A stretch of 64,000 bases of DNA from CAUPWF01 sp964369755 (GCA_964369755.1 CAYJFY010000008.1:10993-74992), one strand, 5' to 3'; shown: positions 7,462-16,643, numbered from the stretch's first letter. Notes: generated by a model from the sequence alone, not told the origin. Numbers and translations are program-made.

Positions 7462-8952
7462 ATGGAAATATTATATAAGAGTACACGAGATGGTAAGAAG
7501 ACTGTAACAGCATCAGAGGCAATTCTAAAAGGGTTAGCGGATGATGGAGGACTTTTTGTTCCGGTGGAAGTACCAAAGCTTGATCTTACCTTTGATCAAT
7601 TGAAAGAACTTTCATATCAAGAAGTAGCATATGCGGTAATGAAGCAGTTCTTTACCGATTTTACAGAGGAAGAATTAAAAGCATGTATCGATAAGGCTTA
7701 TGATAGCAAATTCGATACCGAAGAGATTGCACCACTTGTGAAAGTGGATGATACTTATTATCTAGAGTTATTCCATGGAGCTACGATTGCATTTAAGGAT
7801 ATGGCACTTTCGATTTTGCCGCATTTATTAACCACATCGGCGAAGAAAAATGGAGTGACAAAAGAGATTGTAATCTTAGCAGCTACATCGGGAGACACTG
7901 GAAAGGCGGCTTTGGCTGGATTTGCAGATGTTGAGGGAACAAGTATCATCGTGTTCTATCCGAAAAATGGTGTGAGCAAGGTTCAAGAGCTACAGATGGT
8001 AACACAAAAAGGAGACAATACTTGTGTGGTTGCAATTCATGGAAATTTCGATGATGCGCAAACAGGTGTGAAGAACATATTTGAAGATAAGGCTTTCGCA
8101 CAAGAGTTAGCAGAGGCGGGATTCCAATTTTCTTCAGCAAACTCAATCAATATCGGAAGACTTGTGCCACAAGTAGTGTATTATGTGTATTCTTATGCAC
8201 AACTTTTAAAGCAAGAAGAGATTCAAGCAGGTGAAGTAATCAATGTGGTGGTACCAACAGGTAACTTTGGTAATATCCTAGCTGCATATTATGCGAAACA
8301 AATGGGAGTTCCAATCGGAAAGCTTATCTGTGCTTCTAATGAAAATAAAGTATTATTTGATTTCTTCCAAACGGGAGTATATGATAAAAATCGTGAGTTT
8401 ATTTTGACTTCATCACCATCTATGGATATTCTTATCTCAAGCAATTTGGAGAGGTTAATCTATGCCATTGCTGGAAATGATGCGGATAAAAATAATGAAT
8501 TGATGCAAGCGTTAAAATCCACTGGAGTATATGAAATTTCGGATGAAATGAAGGCGAAACTTGCTGATTTTGTAGGTGGATATGCAACAGAAGAGGTTGT
8601 GGCTCAGAGAATCCACGATGTGAATGCAGGTGCAGGCTATGTAATGGATACCCATACAGGTGTTGCAGAAGCGGTTCGCTATGATTATGTGGAGCAAACA
8701 GGAGATGCGACAAAGGCAATTGTTGTCTCCACTGCAAGTCCTTATAAGTTTGCAGATAGTGTCATGACTGCAATCGATGCAAAATATAAGGATTGGGATG
8801 ATTTTGAGTTGATTGATGAATTACACAAGGTATCTGGTGTAGAAGTTCCAAATGCAATCAATGAAATTCGCGATGCTAATATCTTACACACAAAAGAATG
8901 TGCATCAGCGGATATGAAGCAGGCAGTAAAAGAAATACTCAAAATAAAATAA
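7462..8952 (+). CDS. thrC: Threonine synthase
   Basis: A 496-residue PLP enzyme converting O-phosphohomoserine to threonine, the precursor of isoleucine. The PLP lysine lies in FHGATIAFKDMALS. The phosphate-binding loop reads VVPTGNFGNILA; LAATSGDTGKAAL and the N-terminal YKSTRDGKKTV are also typical. Length fits the longer bacterial class. It lies 14 bases after leuD with AAGGTTG upstream, so it is probably cotranscribed with leuCD, linking leucine and threonine/isoleucine synthesis. Cytoplasmic. Confidence 0.94.
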   Translation: MEILYKSTRDGKKTVTASEAILKGLADDGGLFVPVEVPKLDLTFDQLKELSYQEVAYAVMKQFFTDFTEEELKACIDKAYDSKFDTEEIAPLVKVDDTYYLELFHGATIAFKDMALSILPHLLTTSAKKNGVTKEIVILAATSGDTGKAALAGFADVEGTSIIVFYPKNGVSKVQELQMVTQKGDNTCVVAIHGNFDDAQTGVKNIFEDKAFAQELAEAGFQFSSANSINIGRLVPQVVYYVYSYAQLLKQEEIQAGEVINVVVPTGNFGNILAAYYAKQMGVPIGKLICASNENKVLFDFFQTGVYDKNREFILTSSPSMDILISSNLERLIYAIAGNDADKNNELMQALKSTGVYEISDEMKAKLADFVGGYATEEVVAQRIHDVNAGAGYVMDTHTGVAEAVRYDYVEQTGDATKAIVVSTASPYKFADSVMTAIDAKYKDWDDFELIDELHKVSGVEVPNAINEIRDANILHTKECASADMKQAVKEILKIK

Positions 8953-8968
8953 GGACAGGTAAAGAAAC

Positions 8969-9316
8969 ATGATGGAAGGTTTAGACCTACTCTTCGGACT
9001 GTTTGGACTAGGGTGCGGATTATATTGCATGTATTCCGCATACATGATGAAGAAGACAGGCATTATCAATGAAACACTCTTGGTTGACCAAGTAACGCGA
9101 ACGAAAAAATGCAAGGATAAGACCGCGTTTATCCAAGAGACAAATGGGCAAGTGTGGTTGCTCGGTATTGCTGCAACACTCTATGGAACGGTGTGCTTAC
9201 TTCATGCCTATGTAATCAAACTAGATGTCCTGTTATGGGTAATTATGGCACTTTTCTTTGCGGATTTAGTAATGTTTAGTATTAAAATTAACAAAGTCAA
9301 AAAAAAATACTATTAG
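8969..9316 (+). CDS. Small hypothetical membrane protein
   Basis: A 115-residue protein not assigned to a family. Three hydrophobic segments are visible: LDLLFGLFGLGCGLYCMYSA near the start, then a Trp/Leu-rich segment around residues 65-85 and LDVLLWVIMALFFADLVMF near the C-terminus, followed by a basic tail. A short soluble loop with charged residues lies between the first two. AAGGACAGG precedes the ATG. It follows thrC by 16 bases and is probably the last gene of that operon; pckA has its own promoter. No catalytic motif is apparent. Confidence 0.7.
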   Translation: MMEGLDLLFGLFGLGCGLYCMYSAYMMKKTGIINETLLVDQVTRTKKCKDKTAFIQETNGQVWLLGIAATLYGTVCLLHAYVIKLDVLLWVIMALFFADLVMFSIKINKVKKKYY

Positions 9317-9319
9317 TCA

Positions 9320-9348
9320 TTGACTTACTTTGTTAAAAATGAGATAAT
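9320..9348 (+). promoter_or_regulatory. Predicted promoter of pckA
   Basis: TTGACT at 9320-9325 and GATAAT at 9343-9348, spacer 17 bases, 36 bases before the pckA start. Confidence 0.6.
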
Positions 9349-9384
9349 CTATTCAAATCGGAATTTAAAGGAGGAATTAATTAA

Positions 9385-11076
9385 ATGTCAACAAAAGCAA
9401 ATTACAAATTAAGTGAAATTGGTGCAGGAAAACCTGGTTTTGCAAAAACAAGATCAATTATTGAAGCTGCATTCTATGGCAACAACGTAATGAAAGTTAA
9501 TACACTTAGAGAAGCGTATGACTTGGCGAAAAACTCTTCAGGTACAGTGGTAACAGATATGCCTGTATATAGAGGAGAAGAATTTGGTTTAGAGCCAGAT
9601 GCAAAAGTATTGTTGTTCAATGATGGAGCGATTACAGGTCGTTATGCACCAGCGAGAAGAATTGCTGGTGAGCCAGGAGTAAACTGTGCTGAATTAGATA
9701 AAGTAGCAATGGATGCAATCTATGAGACACGTTATAAGACAATGTACCATGCAGAAGTTTATGTAGGTCTTGACCCAGACTTTATGGTAAAAGCTCACCT
9801 ATTAATTCCAGAAGGTGAAGAAAACGTATTATATTCTTGGATGTTGAACTTCCAATATCTATCAGATGAGTATACAAGAATGTACAAGCAATCTCTTCCA
9901 CTTGGAAATGGAACAGAGCCAGATATCTATATCTTCTCTGATCCACAATGGAATGGATCTGATCGTCCAGGAGTTGACTTAAGTTGCTTAAGCGATCCTA
10001 AGACATTGTGCTACTTCAACACAGATACAAACTGTGCTTGTATCCTAGGTATGAGATACTTCGGAGAGCACAAAAAAGGAACATTGACAATGGCTTGGGC
10101 TATTGCTAACCGTAATGGATATGCATCATGCCACGGTGGACAAAAAGAATACACATTGGCAGACGGAAGCAAGTATGTTGCATCTGTATTCGGATTATCT
10201 GGGTCAGGAAAGTCTACAATCACACATGCTCAACATGGTGGGAAATATGGAATCACAGTTCTTCATGACGATGCTTTCATCATCAATGCAGATACATGTG
10301 CATCTGTAGCGTTAGAGCCTTCTTATTTCGATAAGACACAAGATTATCCAGCAGGATGTGAAGATAATAAATACCTAGTAACAGCTCAAAACTGTTCGGC
10401 AACAATTGACGAAGATGGTAAAGTTCAATTAGTGACAGAAGATATCAGAAATGGTAATGGACGTGCGATTAAATCGAAATTATGGTCACCAAACCGTGTG
10501 GACAAGGTTGATTCTCCTTGTAATTCAATCTTCTGGATTATGAAAGACCCAACAATTCCACCAGTAATCAAATTAAAAGGTTCAGCTCTAGCTTCTGTAA
10601 TGGGTGCTACACTTGCTACAAAGACATCTACAGCAGAGCGTGTTGCAGCAGGAACTGACTTAAATGCGATTCGTATCGTACCATATGCAAATCCATTTAG
10701 AACATATCCACTAGTAAACGACTATGAGAAATTCAAGAAATTAGTGGAAGAGAAGAACGTAGATTGCTACATCATCAACACTGGTGATTTCATGGGCAAG
10801 AAGGTTCAACCAAAAGATACATTAGGAATCCTTGAAACAATTGTTGAAGGAAAAGAAAACTTCAAGCAATGGGGACCATTCTCTGATATCGAAATCATGG
10901 AGTGGGAAGGATTTGTTCCTGACCTAAGCGATGCAGATTACAAAGCTCAATTAGTAGCTAGTATGCAAACACGTGTAGAGGCAGTTGAGAAATTCGAAAC
11001 AGCAAAAGAAGGTTATGACAAACTTCCAGAAGAAGCATTAGCGGCTTTGAAGAAGATTGTATCAGAATTAGCATAA
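9385..11076 (+). CDS. pckA: Phosphoenolpyruvate carboxykinase (ATP)
   Basis: A 563-residue ATP-dependent PEP carboxykinase, which interconverts oxaloacetate + ATP and PEP + CO2 + ADP. In fermenting anaerobes it often runs towards oxaloacetate. The kinase-1a P-loop GLSGSGKST is at about residue 272 and the metal-binding kinase-2 motif is LHDDAFIIN. The active-site Arg region is GRYAPARR and a Cys-rich stretch NTDTNCACILG precedes the P-loop. It is slightly longer than the E. coli enzyme (540). AAAGGAGG lies upstream. Monocistronic: own promoter and a strong terminator. Codon use looks optimised, which suggests high expression. Confidence 0.94.
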   Translation: MSTKANYKLSEIGAGKPGFAKTRSIIEAAFYGNNVMKVNTLREAYDLAKNSSGTVVTDMPVYRGEEFGLEPDAKVLLFNDGAITGRYAPARRIAGEPGVNCAELDKVAMDAIYETRYKTMYHAEVYVGLDPDFMVKAHLLIPEGEENVLYSWMLNFQYLSDEYTRMYKQSLPLGNGTEPDIYIFSDPQWNGSDRPGVDLSCLSDPKTLCYFNTDTNCACILGMRYFGEHKKGTLTMAWAIANRNGYASCHGGQKEYTLADGSKYVASVFGLSGSGKSTITHAQHGGKYGITVLHDDAFIINADTCASVALEPSYFDKTQDYPAGCEDNKYLVTAQNCSATIDEDGKVQLVTEDIRNGNGRAIKSKLWSPNRVDKVDSPCNSIFWIMKDPTIPPVIKLKGSALASVMGATLATKTSTAERVAAGTDLNAIRIVPYANPFRTYPLVNDYEKFKKLVEEKNVDCYIINTGDFMGKKVQPKDTLGILETIVEGKENFKQWGPFSDIEIMEWEGFVPDLSDADYKAQLVASMQTRVEAVEKFETAKEGYDKLPEEALAALKKIVSELA

Positions 11077-11097
11077 TTCAAACAAAAATAATATTGG

Positions 11098-11132
11098 ACA
11101 ACCCTCGAGTGAATCTCGAGGGTTGTTTTTTC
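11098..11132 (+). terminator. Rho-independent terminator of pckA
   Basis: Perfect 12-bp stem ACAACCCTCGAG/CTCGAGGGTTGT with a 5-base loop followed by seven T. Confidence 0.93.
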
Positions 11133-11150
11133 TATAATTGGATTCTACTA

Positions 11151-11189
11151 TTGACAAAATGATTTTATGATGATATCATTATGATATCA
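11151..11189 (+). promoter_or_regulatory. Promoter with perfect 9-1-9 palindromic operator
   Basis: TTGACA at 11151-11156 and TATCAT at 11174-11179 with a 17-base spacer. The -10 box lies inside the perfect palindrome TGATATCATTATGATATCA (11171-11189), itself made of two palindromic TGATATCA units. This is the layout of a repressor site. The ribbon-helix-helix protein encoded at the end of the operon is the obvious candidate ligand (inference). Confidence 0.7.
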
Positions 11190-11219
11190 AATAAAACCAA
11201 AATTCAAAGGAGACTAGCT

Positions 11220-12245
11220 ATGAAAGAAATTATTTTAAAACCGAAAAAAGGAATGCCGATACTTCTTGGAGGCTTATTGTCTTATGTGCTATCTATTGCT
11301 ATGATTGTTTTTTCAGCGATTAGCATTAATGGAGGTGCAAATCCAATCAATATTATGTTCTTAGTGATAGGAATTGCGTATACAGCATTAGGATGGATTA
11401 ATTTCTGCGGGCTCAAAGTTGTGAAGCCACAAGAAGCTTTGGTGCTAACACTATTTGGAAAATATACAGGGACAATCAAGGAAGAAGGGTTCTACTACGT
11501 AAATCCATTTAGTGCGGCATTTAATCCTGCAGCATCCACTTCTCTTCGACAAAGTGGAGATGTAAGTCCGAAACAGTCAGGATTAAAGACAGTTGTGACA
11601 GGTGGGACAGAGGTTGCGATTCATGTAGATAGTAAAATCATTCCATTAAAGGCGATGACACTAAGTAATAACAAGCAGAAGATAAATGACTGTCTTGGAA
11701 ACCCAATTGAAATTAGCATTGCTGTAATTTGGAGGGTTGAAGACACTGCAAAAGCAGTATTTACAGTAGATAATTATAAGGAGTTTTTATCGCTGCAATG
11801 CGATGCGGCATTAAGGAATATCGTACGACTTTATCCATATGATGTAGCAGAAAATATTGATACTACTGGTGATGGGTTACCAGACGAAGGATCTCTAAGA
11901 GGGTCTAGTGAAATTGTGGCAAGGCGAATCAAGGAAGAGATTCAAGGGAAGGTAAGCGAGGCAGGATTGGTGATACAAGAAGCACGCATCACGTATCTTG
12001 CATACGCACCAGAAATTGCAGCGGTAATGTTACAGAGACAACAGGCTACCGCAGTGGTAGATGCAAGGAAGCTCATTGTGGATGGTGCCGTTAGTATTGT
12101 GGAGATGGCGTTGGATAAATTAAATGAGAGTCAGGCTGTAGAACTAGATGAAGAACGTAAGGCTGCTATGGTATCCAACCTATTGGTAGTATTATGTGGT
12201 AATAAGGACGCCCAACCAATTGTGAATTCGGGATCTCTATACTAG
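11220..12245 (+). CDS. SPFH (band 7/stomatin) domain membrane protein
   Basis: A 341-residue SPFH-family protein. Two hydrophobic segments near the N-terminus (about 15-37 and 44-62) are followed by the SPFH start GLKVVKPQEALVLTLFGKY and a band-7 domain to about residue 260 (VDSKIIPLKAMTL, ISIAVIWRVED). A helical part with LQRQQATAVVDARKLIVDGA follows. SPFH proteins oligomerise at the membrane and organise microdomains or guard proteases; no NfeD partner is present. The start is the ATG behind AAAGGAGAC, 39 bases after an alternative ATG lying inside the operator. The stop directly abuts the start of a small RHH gene. Confidence 0.87.
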   Translation: MKEIILKPKKGMPILLGGLLSYVLSIAMIVFSAISINGGANPINIMFLVIGIAYTALGWINFCGLKVVKPQEALVLTLFGKYTGTIKEEGFYYVNPFSAAFNPAASTSLRQSGDVSPKQSGLKTVVTGGTEVAIHVDSKIIPLKAMTLSNNKQKINDCLGNPIEISIAVIWRVEDTAKAVFTVDNYKEFLSLQCDAALRNIVRLYPYDVAENIDTTGDGLPDEGSLRGSSEIVARRIKEEIQGKVSEAGLVIQEARITYLAYAPEIAAVMLQRQQATAVVDARKLIVDGAVSIVEMALDKLNESQAVELDEERKAAMVSNLLVVLCGNKDAQPIVNSGSLY

Positions 12246-12449
12246 ATGGCAGAGCAGACAAAAAAACAGATACCACTTCGACTTTCTGCAAAGCTATATG
12301 CACAGATAGCCGCTTGGGCAGAGGATGATTTTCGTTCAGTCAATGGGCAGATTGAATATTTGTTATCTGAGTGTGTGAAGCAGAGGAAGAAGGATGGAAA
12401 ATATGTTTCGGAAACGATAGATGAACCAATTGAATTGGATATTTCTTGA
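12246..12449 (+). CDS. Small ribbon-helix-helix (Arc-like) protein
   Basis: A 67-residue protein with the MetJ/Arc pattern: a short basic N-terminus with the strand IPLRLSAKLY, helix AQIAAWAEDD, a turn with SVNGQ and helix IEYLLSECVKQRKK. The acidic tail (ETIDEPIELDI) is unusual. Its start codon follows the SPFH stop without a gap, so translation is coupled. The perfect palindrome at the operon promoter makes autoregulation likely (inference). Proteins like this are often annotated next to SPFH genes in clostridia; another possibility is that it binds the SPFH protein rather than DNA. Confidence 0.75.
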   Translation: MAEQTKKQIPLRLSAKLYAQIAAWAEDDFRSVNGQIEYLLSECVKQRKKDGKYVSETIDEPIELDIS

Positions 12450-12468
12450 TTGATTTATTAGAAAAGGA

Positions 12469-12497
12469 TTGTACATTTACAATAGGGGATATATAAT
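12469..12497 (+). promoter_or_regulatory. Predicted promoter of the AAA-ATPase-like gene
   Basis: TTGTAC at 12469-12474 and TATAAT at 12492-12497, spacer 17 bases, just after the RHH gene. Confidence 0.55.
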
Positions 12498-12532
12498 GAT
12501 GTAAATGAAAATGTTTGAAAGGGGTGGAGTGC

Positions 12533-14206
12533 ATGGATTATAAGTCTTTAGCGATAGGTGTGGATAATTTCAAGGATATGATTAACAAGGATTATTATTA
12601 TGTTGATAAAACGAATTTAATTCAGAAGATATTAGATGGTAACAGCAAAGTAACTCTCTTTACACGTCCAAGGCGTTTTGGAAAAAGCTTGAATCTGAGT
12701 ATGCTCCAGTACTATTTTGAGCGAAATGATGAAGATAGGTCTTGTTTATTCGAGGGATTGAAGATTGCGGATGCGGGAGAAAAGTATAAGATGCATCAGG
12801 GGAAATACCCTCTGATTAGTCTGAATTTTAAAGAAGCAAAGCAATCAGATTTTGATTTGTCATATAGTAAGTTGCGAGAGAATATTCGAAGACAATACGA
12901 GAAGTATGCGCACATTCTGGAGTTAGATGTGTTGAATAATCGAGAACGAGAGAAGTATTTACTGATATTAGAGCGAAAAGAGAGTAGGGATGTATTTACA
13001 GATTCATTAGCTTTTCTTTGTATGTGTCTCGAGAAGGCTTATGGCGAAAAAGCAGTGATTCTACTTGATGAATATGATGTCCCACTGGAGAATGCATATT
13101 TCAGAGGGTACTACGAACAGATGATTGATGTGATTCGGAGTCTATTAAGTGTAGCCCTAAAGACCAATGATTCTTTGGCGTTTGCAGTGATAACAGGGTG
13201 TTTACGAATTAGCAAGGAGAGTATCTTTACTGGGTTAAATAATCTTGAAATAGTTTCTATCCGTAATGAATATTATGATGAGTTCTTTGGCTTTACACAA
13301 GGAGAAGTTGAGGACATGTTGAGCTATTATGGGAAGGGGCATCATATAGAACAGATTAGAGAGTGGTATGATGGTTATTTGTTTGGAGGGACAGAGGTAT
13401 ATAATCCTTGGAGTTTAATTAATCATGTGAAGCAATTAGGTGTCAATGATGCATCATTTCCAATACCATATTGGTCTAATACCAGTTCAAATAGTATTGT
13501 GCGAGATTTGGTGCGACGTGCGGATCGTGCTACCAAGGCAGAATTAGAGGTTCTGATCAAAGGTGGGACGATTGAGAAGTGTATTCGGGAAGATATTACC
13601 TATGAAGATATCTATGTAAATAGTGATAACTTATGGAACTTTTTATTCTTTACAGGATATTTGAGGAAGGTAAGTGAACGGTTGGAGTATGGGGATATTT
13701 ATGTGACCATGCGGATTCCGAATCAAGAAGTAAAAAATATCTATAACTATCAGATTATGGAGTGGTGCAATGATCAGATTAATCAGAAGGATTTGACACC
13801 GCTATACCGTGCTACCTTTGATATGAAACCCGAGAATATGCGGGAGGAAATCAACCAATTATTGATGTCTAGCATTAGTTATCATGATGGGCTTGAGGCC
13901 TATTATCATGGGTTTGTAAGTGGTATTTATCTTCGCCTAGAGGATTACAATGTGATTTCCAATCGGGAATCGGGCAATGGTAGACCGGATTTAATCTTGA
14001 AACCGTTGGATTATCGTAAGCAAGCGTATGTCTTAGAATTTAAGGTTGCCAAGACATATCTAGGGCTAGAGGATGCGGCAGAGAAAGCACTAGAACAATG
14101 TATAGATAATCAATATGCACAAGGGCTGCAAGCGGAAGGATTTGCGGATGTTGTGTCCTATGGTATTGGATTTTGTGAGAAAGCCTGTCTAGTGAAGATG
14201 AGGTAA
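12533..14206 (+). CDS. AAA-ATPase-like protein with C-terminal PD-(D/E)XK nuclease domain
   Basis: A 557-residue member of the AAA-ATPase_like/DUF1703 family, which is multicopy in gut anaerobes; its biological role is unknown. The N-terminal P-loop-like motif is TRPRRFGKS (residues 44-52). A Walker B-like strand VILLDEYDVPLENA lies near 180, and sensor-like VITGCLRISKESIFTGLNN near 220. The C-terminal domain has GRPDLILKP followed by YVLEFKVAK, fitting the PD-ExK nuclease fold. Start chosen at MDYKSLAIG; GGGGTGGAG lies upstream. A decayed homologue lies at 34883. Defence or mobile-element roles have been suggested for related proteins, but the sequence does not prove one. Confidence 0.86.
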   Translation: MDYKSLAIGVDNFKDMINKDYYYVDKTNLIQKILDGNSKVTLFTRPRRFGKSLNLSMLQYYFERNDEDRSCLFEGLKIADAGEKYKMHQGKYPLISLNFKEAKQSDFDLSYSKLRENIRRQYEKYAHILELDVLNNREREKYLLILERKESRDVFTDSLAFLCMCLEKAYGEKAVILLDEYDVPLENAYFRGYYEQMIDVIRSLLSVALKTNDSLAFAVITGCLRISKESIFTGLNNLEIVSIRNEYYDEFFGFTQGEVEDMLSYYGKGHHIEQIREWYDGYLFGGTEVYNPWSLINHVKQLGVNDASFPIPYWSNTSSNSIVRDLVRRADRATKAELEVLIKGGTIEKCIREDITYEDIYVNSDNLWNFLFFTGYLRKVSERLEYGDIYVTMRIPNQEVKNIYNYQIMEWCNDQINQKDLTPLYRATFDMKPENMREEINQLLMSSISYHDGLEAYYHGFVSGIYLRLEDYNVISNRESGNGRPDLILKPLDYRKQAYVLEFKVAKTYLGLEDAAEKALEQCIDNQYAQGLQAEGFADVVSYGIGFCEKACLVKMR

Positions 14207-14226
14207 AGAAGGAACTATAAAAACAA

Positions 14227-14250
14227 TGAGGGTATCGTAAGATACCCTCA
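14227..14250 (-). terminator. Hairpin between convergent genes
   Basis: Perfect 10-bp stem TGAGGGTATC/GATACCCTCA with a GTAA loop. On the minus strand it is followed by TTGTTTTTA, so it should end the hydroxyacid dehydrogenase transcript; on the plus strand no T-run follows. Confidence 0.75.
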
Positions 14251-14257
14251 TAAATGT

Positions 14258-15193
14258 TTAAGCAGAAAAAAATGTCTTGATTTGTTCTAGAATAATATTC
14301 ATAAGTCGTGTTCTTGCCTCTACACTCGCCCATGCGATATGTGGGGTGATTAGTAGTTTTCGACTATCCTTGATTCGGCGATAGGCGCAGTTTTCACGCA
14401 TTGGCTCCTCGGCTAATACATCTAATCCAGCAGCATAGATGATATCATTTTCTAGAGCGAAAGCGAGATCTTCCTCAACGACGATTCCACCGCGCCCTAG
14501 ATTTAGTAGAATTGCAGTTGACTTCATCTTGCTTAAAGTATCTGCGTTAATCAGTGATTCGGTATATTCGTTGAGTGGTGCATGGATGGAAATGATGTCC
14601 GAGGTACTTAATAGGGTGTCAAAATCTACCTGCTGATACCCTGCTTGAGCGGATGAGCCAGAAGCAGAATAATAGATGACATTGGCACCGAATAATGTAG
14701 CGATATCGGCCACACGTCTTCCGATTGCGCCTAATCCAATGATTCCCAATGTTTTCCCGCTTAGCTCGTGAAACACACTTCCAAAATGGGTGAAGATTTC
14801 ATCGTCTACATATTGTTCGCTTTTTACGTATTCATCATAATATCTTAAGTTTTCCATCAGATAAAATAACATGGCAAATGTATGTTGAGTTACGGATTCC
14901 GTAGAGTATCCAGCCACATTCCTCCAAGCGATACCTCTTTTATCAAGATAATCTTTGTCAAGATTGTTGGTACCAGTTGCCGTAACACATACTAATTTTA
15001 AGTTCTTTGCAGAACCGATTGTCTCTTTGTTGATCTGAACTTTGTTGAGGACGATTACATCTGCATCTTCTATACGTCCTGGTACGTCTTCTGTATTGGA
15101 GAAGCCGTACTTTACGATCTCTCCGAGAGATTCATAGCCACTTAAATCTATGTCTTCTCCTATCGTTTTTGCATCTAAAAATACAATCTTCAT
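14258..15193 (-). CDS. D-2-hydroxyacid dehydrogenase family protein
   Basis: A 311-residue NAD-dependent 2-hydroxyacid dehydrogenase similar to glycerate/hydroxypyruvate reductases. The Rossmann motif is GIIGLGAIGRRVADIA. The catalytic Arg is in LNLGRGGIV, the Glu in LAEEPM and the His in ITPHIAWAS. It would reduce a 2-oxoacid (hydroxypyruvate, glyoxylate or a sugar-derived acid). AGGAGG precedes the ATG. It lies 53 bases after the FucU-type gene on the same strand and downstream of the AraC gene, so it likely belongs to the sugar locus. The exact substrate cannot be told. Confidence 0.88.
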   Translation of the reverse strand: MKIVFLDAKTIGEDIDLSGYESLGEIVKYGFSNTEDVPGRIEDADVIVLNKVQINKETIGSAKNLKLVCVTATGTNNLDKDYLDKRGIAWRNVAGYSTESVTQHTFAMLFYLMENLRYYDEYVKSEQYVDDEIFTHFGSVFHELSGKTLGIIGLGAIGRRVADIATLFGANVIYYSASGSSAQAGYQQVDFDTLLSTSDIISIHAPLNEYTESLINADTLSKMKSTAILLNLGRGGIVVEEDLAFALENDIIYAAGLDVLAEEPMRENCAYRRIKDSRKLLITPHIAWASVEARTRLMNIILEQIKTFFSA

Positions 15194-15246
15194 GAGAAAA
15201 TAACCTCCTATTCTGCAAGAACTAAATCTCTTTTGTTAAAAATGTA

Positions 15247-15687
15247 TTACTCAACAACTACACCTTTTTGTAACATGACATTTGCATATAGAGCTTTCTC
15301 GCTTGTTGCGATGATTGCATAAGCTGTTGTTGCTTCATCGTAGAATTTGAAACGTTCGATATTAGCGACTGCAGATGCTCCGCGCTCATCGTACTTGTTA
15401 ACGATTTCTTTGTATGTATCCCAAATTGGAGTTTCGACAGGGTCTCCTGCCATTACTTCCATTAGTGAAACTGGTGTATCTACATAAGAATCAAGAGGGA
15501 ATAATTTTAGAATGGCATCTAAAATTTCTGGTACTCCGTGTCCATCACAACGTACGACAATGGCGTTTTTTCCCATAGTTTCTACAGGGAAGTTCCCATC
15601 TGCGATTACAAGTCTGTCGCTATGCCCCATTTCGCATAGTACTTTTAGAAGTTCTGGTGATAAGATTTGTGGTATTCCTTTTAGCAT
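15247..15687 (-). CDS. RbsD/FucU family sugar mutarotase
   Basis: A 146-residue member of the RbsD/FucU family, which interconverts anomers of free sugars. FucU-like features are MLKGIPQILSPELLKVLCEM near the start, the catalytic His in MGHSD, IADGNFPVE and VVRCDGHGVPEIL; the Tyr-rich C-terminal segment is FKFYDEATTAYAIIAT. Length matches FucU (140) rather than RbsD. It should act on a hexose or 6-deoxyhexose. AAGGAG lies before the ATG. Its presence suggests that the neighbouring enzymes handle a free reducing sugar. Confidence 0.87.
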   Translation of the reverse strand: MLKGIPQILSPELLKVLCEMGHSDRLVIADGNFPVETMGKNAIVVRCDGHGVPEILDAILKLFPLDSYVDTPVSLMEVMAGDPVETPIWDTYKEIVNKYDERGASAVANIERFKFYDEATTAYAIIATSEKALYANVMLQKGVVVE

Positions 15688-15752
15688 AATTTTAAGCTCC
15701 TTTTTCTTTTAATTTTTTTTAGCATAACATCATTTTTTTGATTTTACAACAA

Positions 15753-16643
15753 TTAATTTTTTGTACTAGTAAACAGCGTTTCCTTATGCTCCTTTCGATA
15801 TTGTCGTGCTGTAATTCCGTAGTACTTCTTGAAGGCGTGAGAAAAATGTTCTACCGAGGAATAACCAAGGGTGTATGCGATTTCAGTTATGGTGATCTTG
15901 GAATCCGCCAATTTCATTGTGGCAGCAGCCATTTTCGCATCTGTTTTTTTTTGTGAAAATGTTCGTCCATAGTAGTCTTTTATAAATCGCTCGGTTTGTC
16001 TTGGGCTGAGACGAAGTCTAGCTGCTAACTTTTCTAAGGTGATATTATGGTATTCGTATAAAAACGATTCTTCCAAGATGATATACTTGCTATCAACAAG
16101 GTTTGGAGTTGCAATATGTTTCTTGGATTCGCTTCGATGTTTGTAATTACGTATCATTTTCACCACACACTGAGACAGGAGAGCCTCTACTTGTGTCATA
16201 TATCCGATATATTCGTATTCTAATTCATGAAAGATCTGTTGCATAAGTGGGTGTAGATCCTGAGTGTCTTGACCGAACCAAAAAGCAGTATCCTTAAAAA
16301 GCGAAATATAGGAAGTGCGAAAAGTACTACTTTCACGATAATGATTGTGTTTGATTTTTAAATAAATGCAATATTCACTCATTGGATCAGTTTTATCAGG
16401 AATCTGTGCATGCTCTACATGAGGCCCAGTGATATAAACAGTATTCGGTGCAACATCATAGCTAACATTATCAATGATGGCTTGTCCCCGACCATAGGGA
16501 ATGTAGTGAATCTCGTAGCTACTACTTCCGTGGCTATGTTGTGGAATTGGTTGTTCAAATGTTTCAAATACAATGTTTAGAGCAGAGAAGTCCGTATTTT
16601 CGAGGTGAAAATGTATATCGAGATCAGTAAAAACAGTTTTCAT
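15753..16643 (-). CDS. AraC-family transcriptional regulator with cupin sensor domain
   Basis: A 296-residue regulator. The N-terminal half is a cupin-like sugar-sensing domain (QPIPQHSHGSSSYEIHYI, GRGQAIIDN, HVEHAQIP). The C-terminal AraC DNA-binding domain has two helix-turn-helices, KLAARLRLSPRQTERFIKD and ITEIAYTLGYSSVEHFSHA. Start chosen at the ATG behind GAAAGGAATC; a longer frame reaches 75 bases further upstream without a ribosome binding site. It is transcribed away from the aldolase gene and probably activates the divergent aldolase-kinase-dehydrogenase operon in response to its sugar. Confidence 0.88.
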   Translation of the reverse strand: MKTVFTDLDIHFHLENTDFSALNIVFETFEQPIPQHSHGSSSYEIHYIPYGRGQAIIDNVSYDVAPNTVYITGPHVEHAQIPDKTDPMSEYCIYLKIKHNHYRESSTFRTSYISLFKDTAFWFGQDTQDLHPLMQQIFHELEYEYIGYMTQVEALLSQCVVKMIRNYKHRSESKKHIATPNLVDSKYIILEESFLYEYHNITLEKLAARLRLSPRQTERFIKDYYGRTFSQKKTDAKMAAATMKLADSKITITEIAYTLGYSSVEHFSHAFKKYYGITARQYRKEHKETLFTSTKN

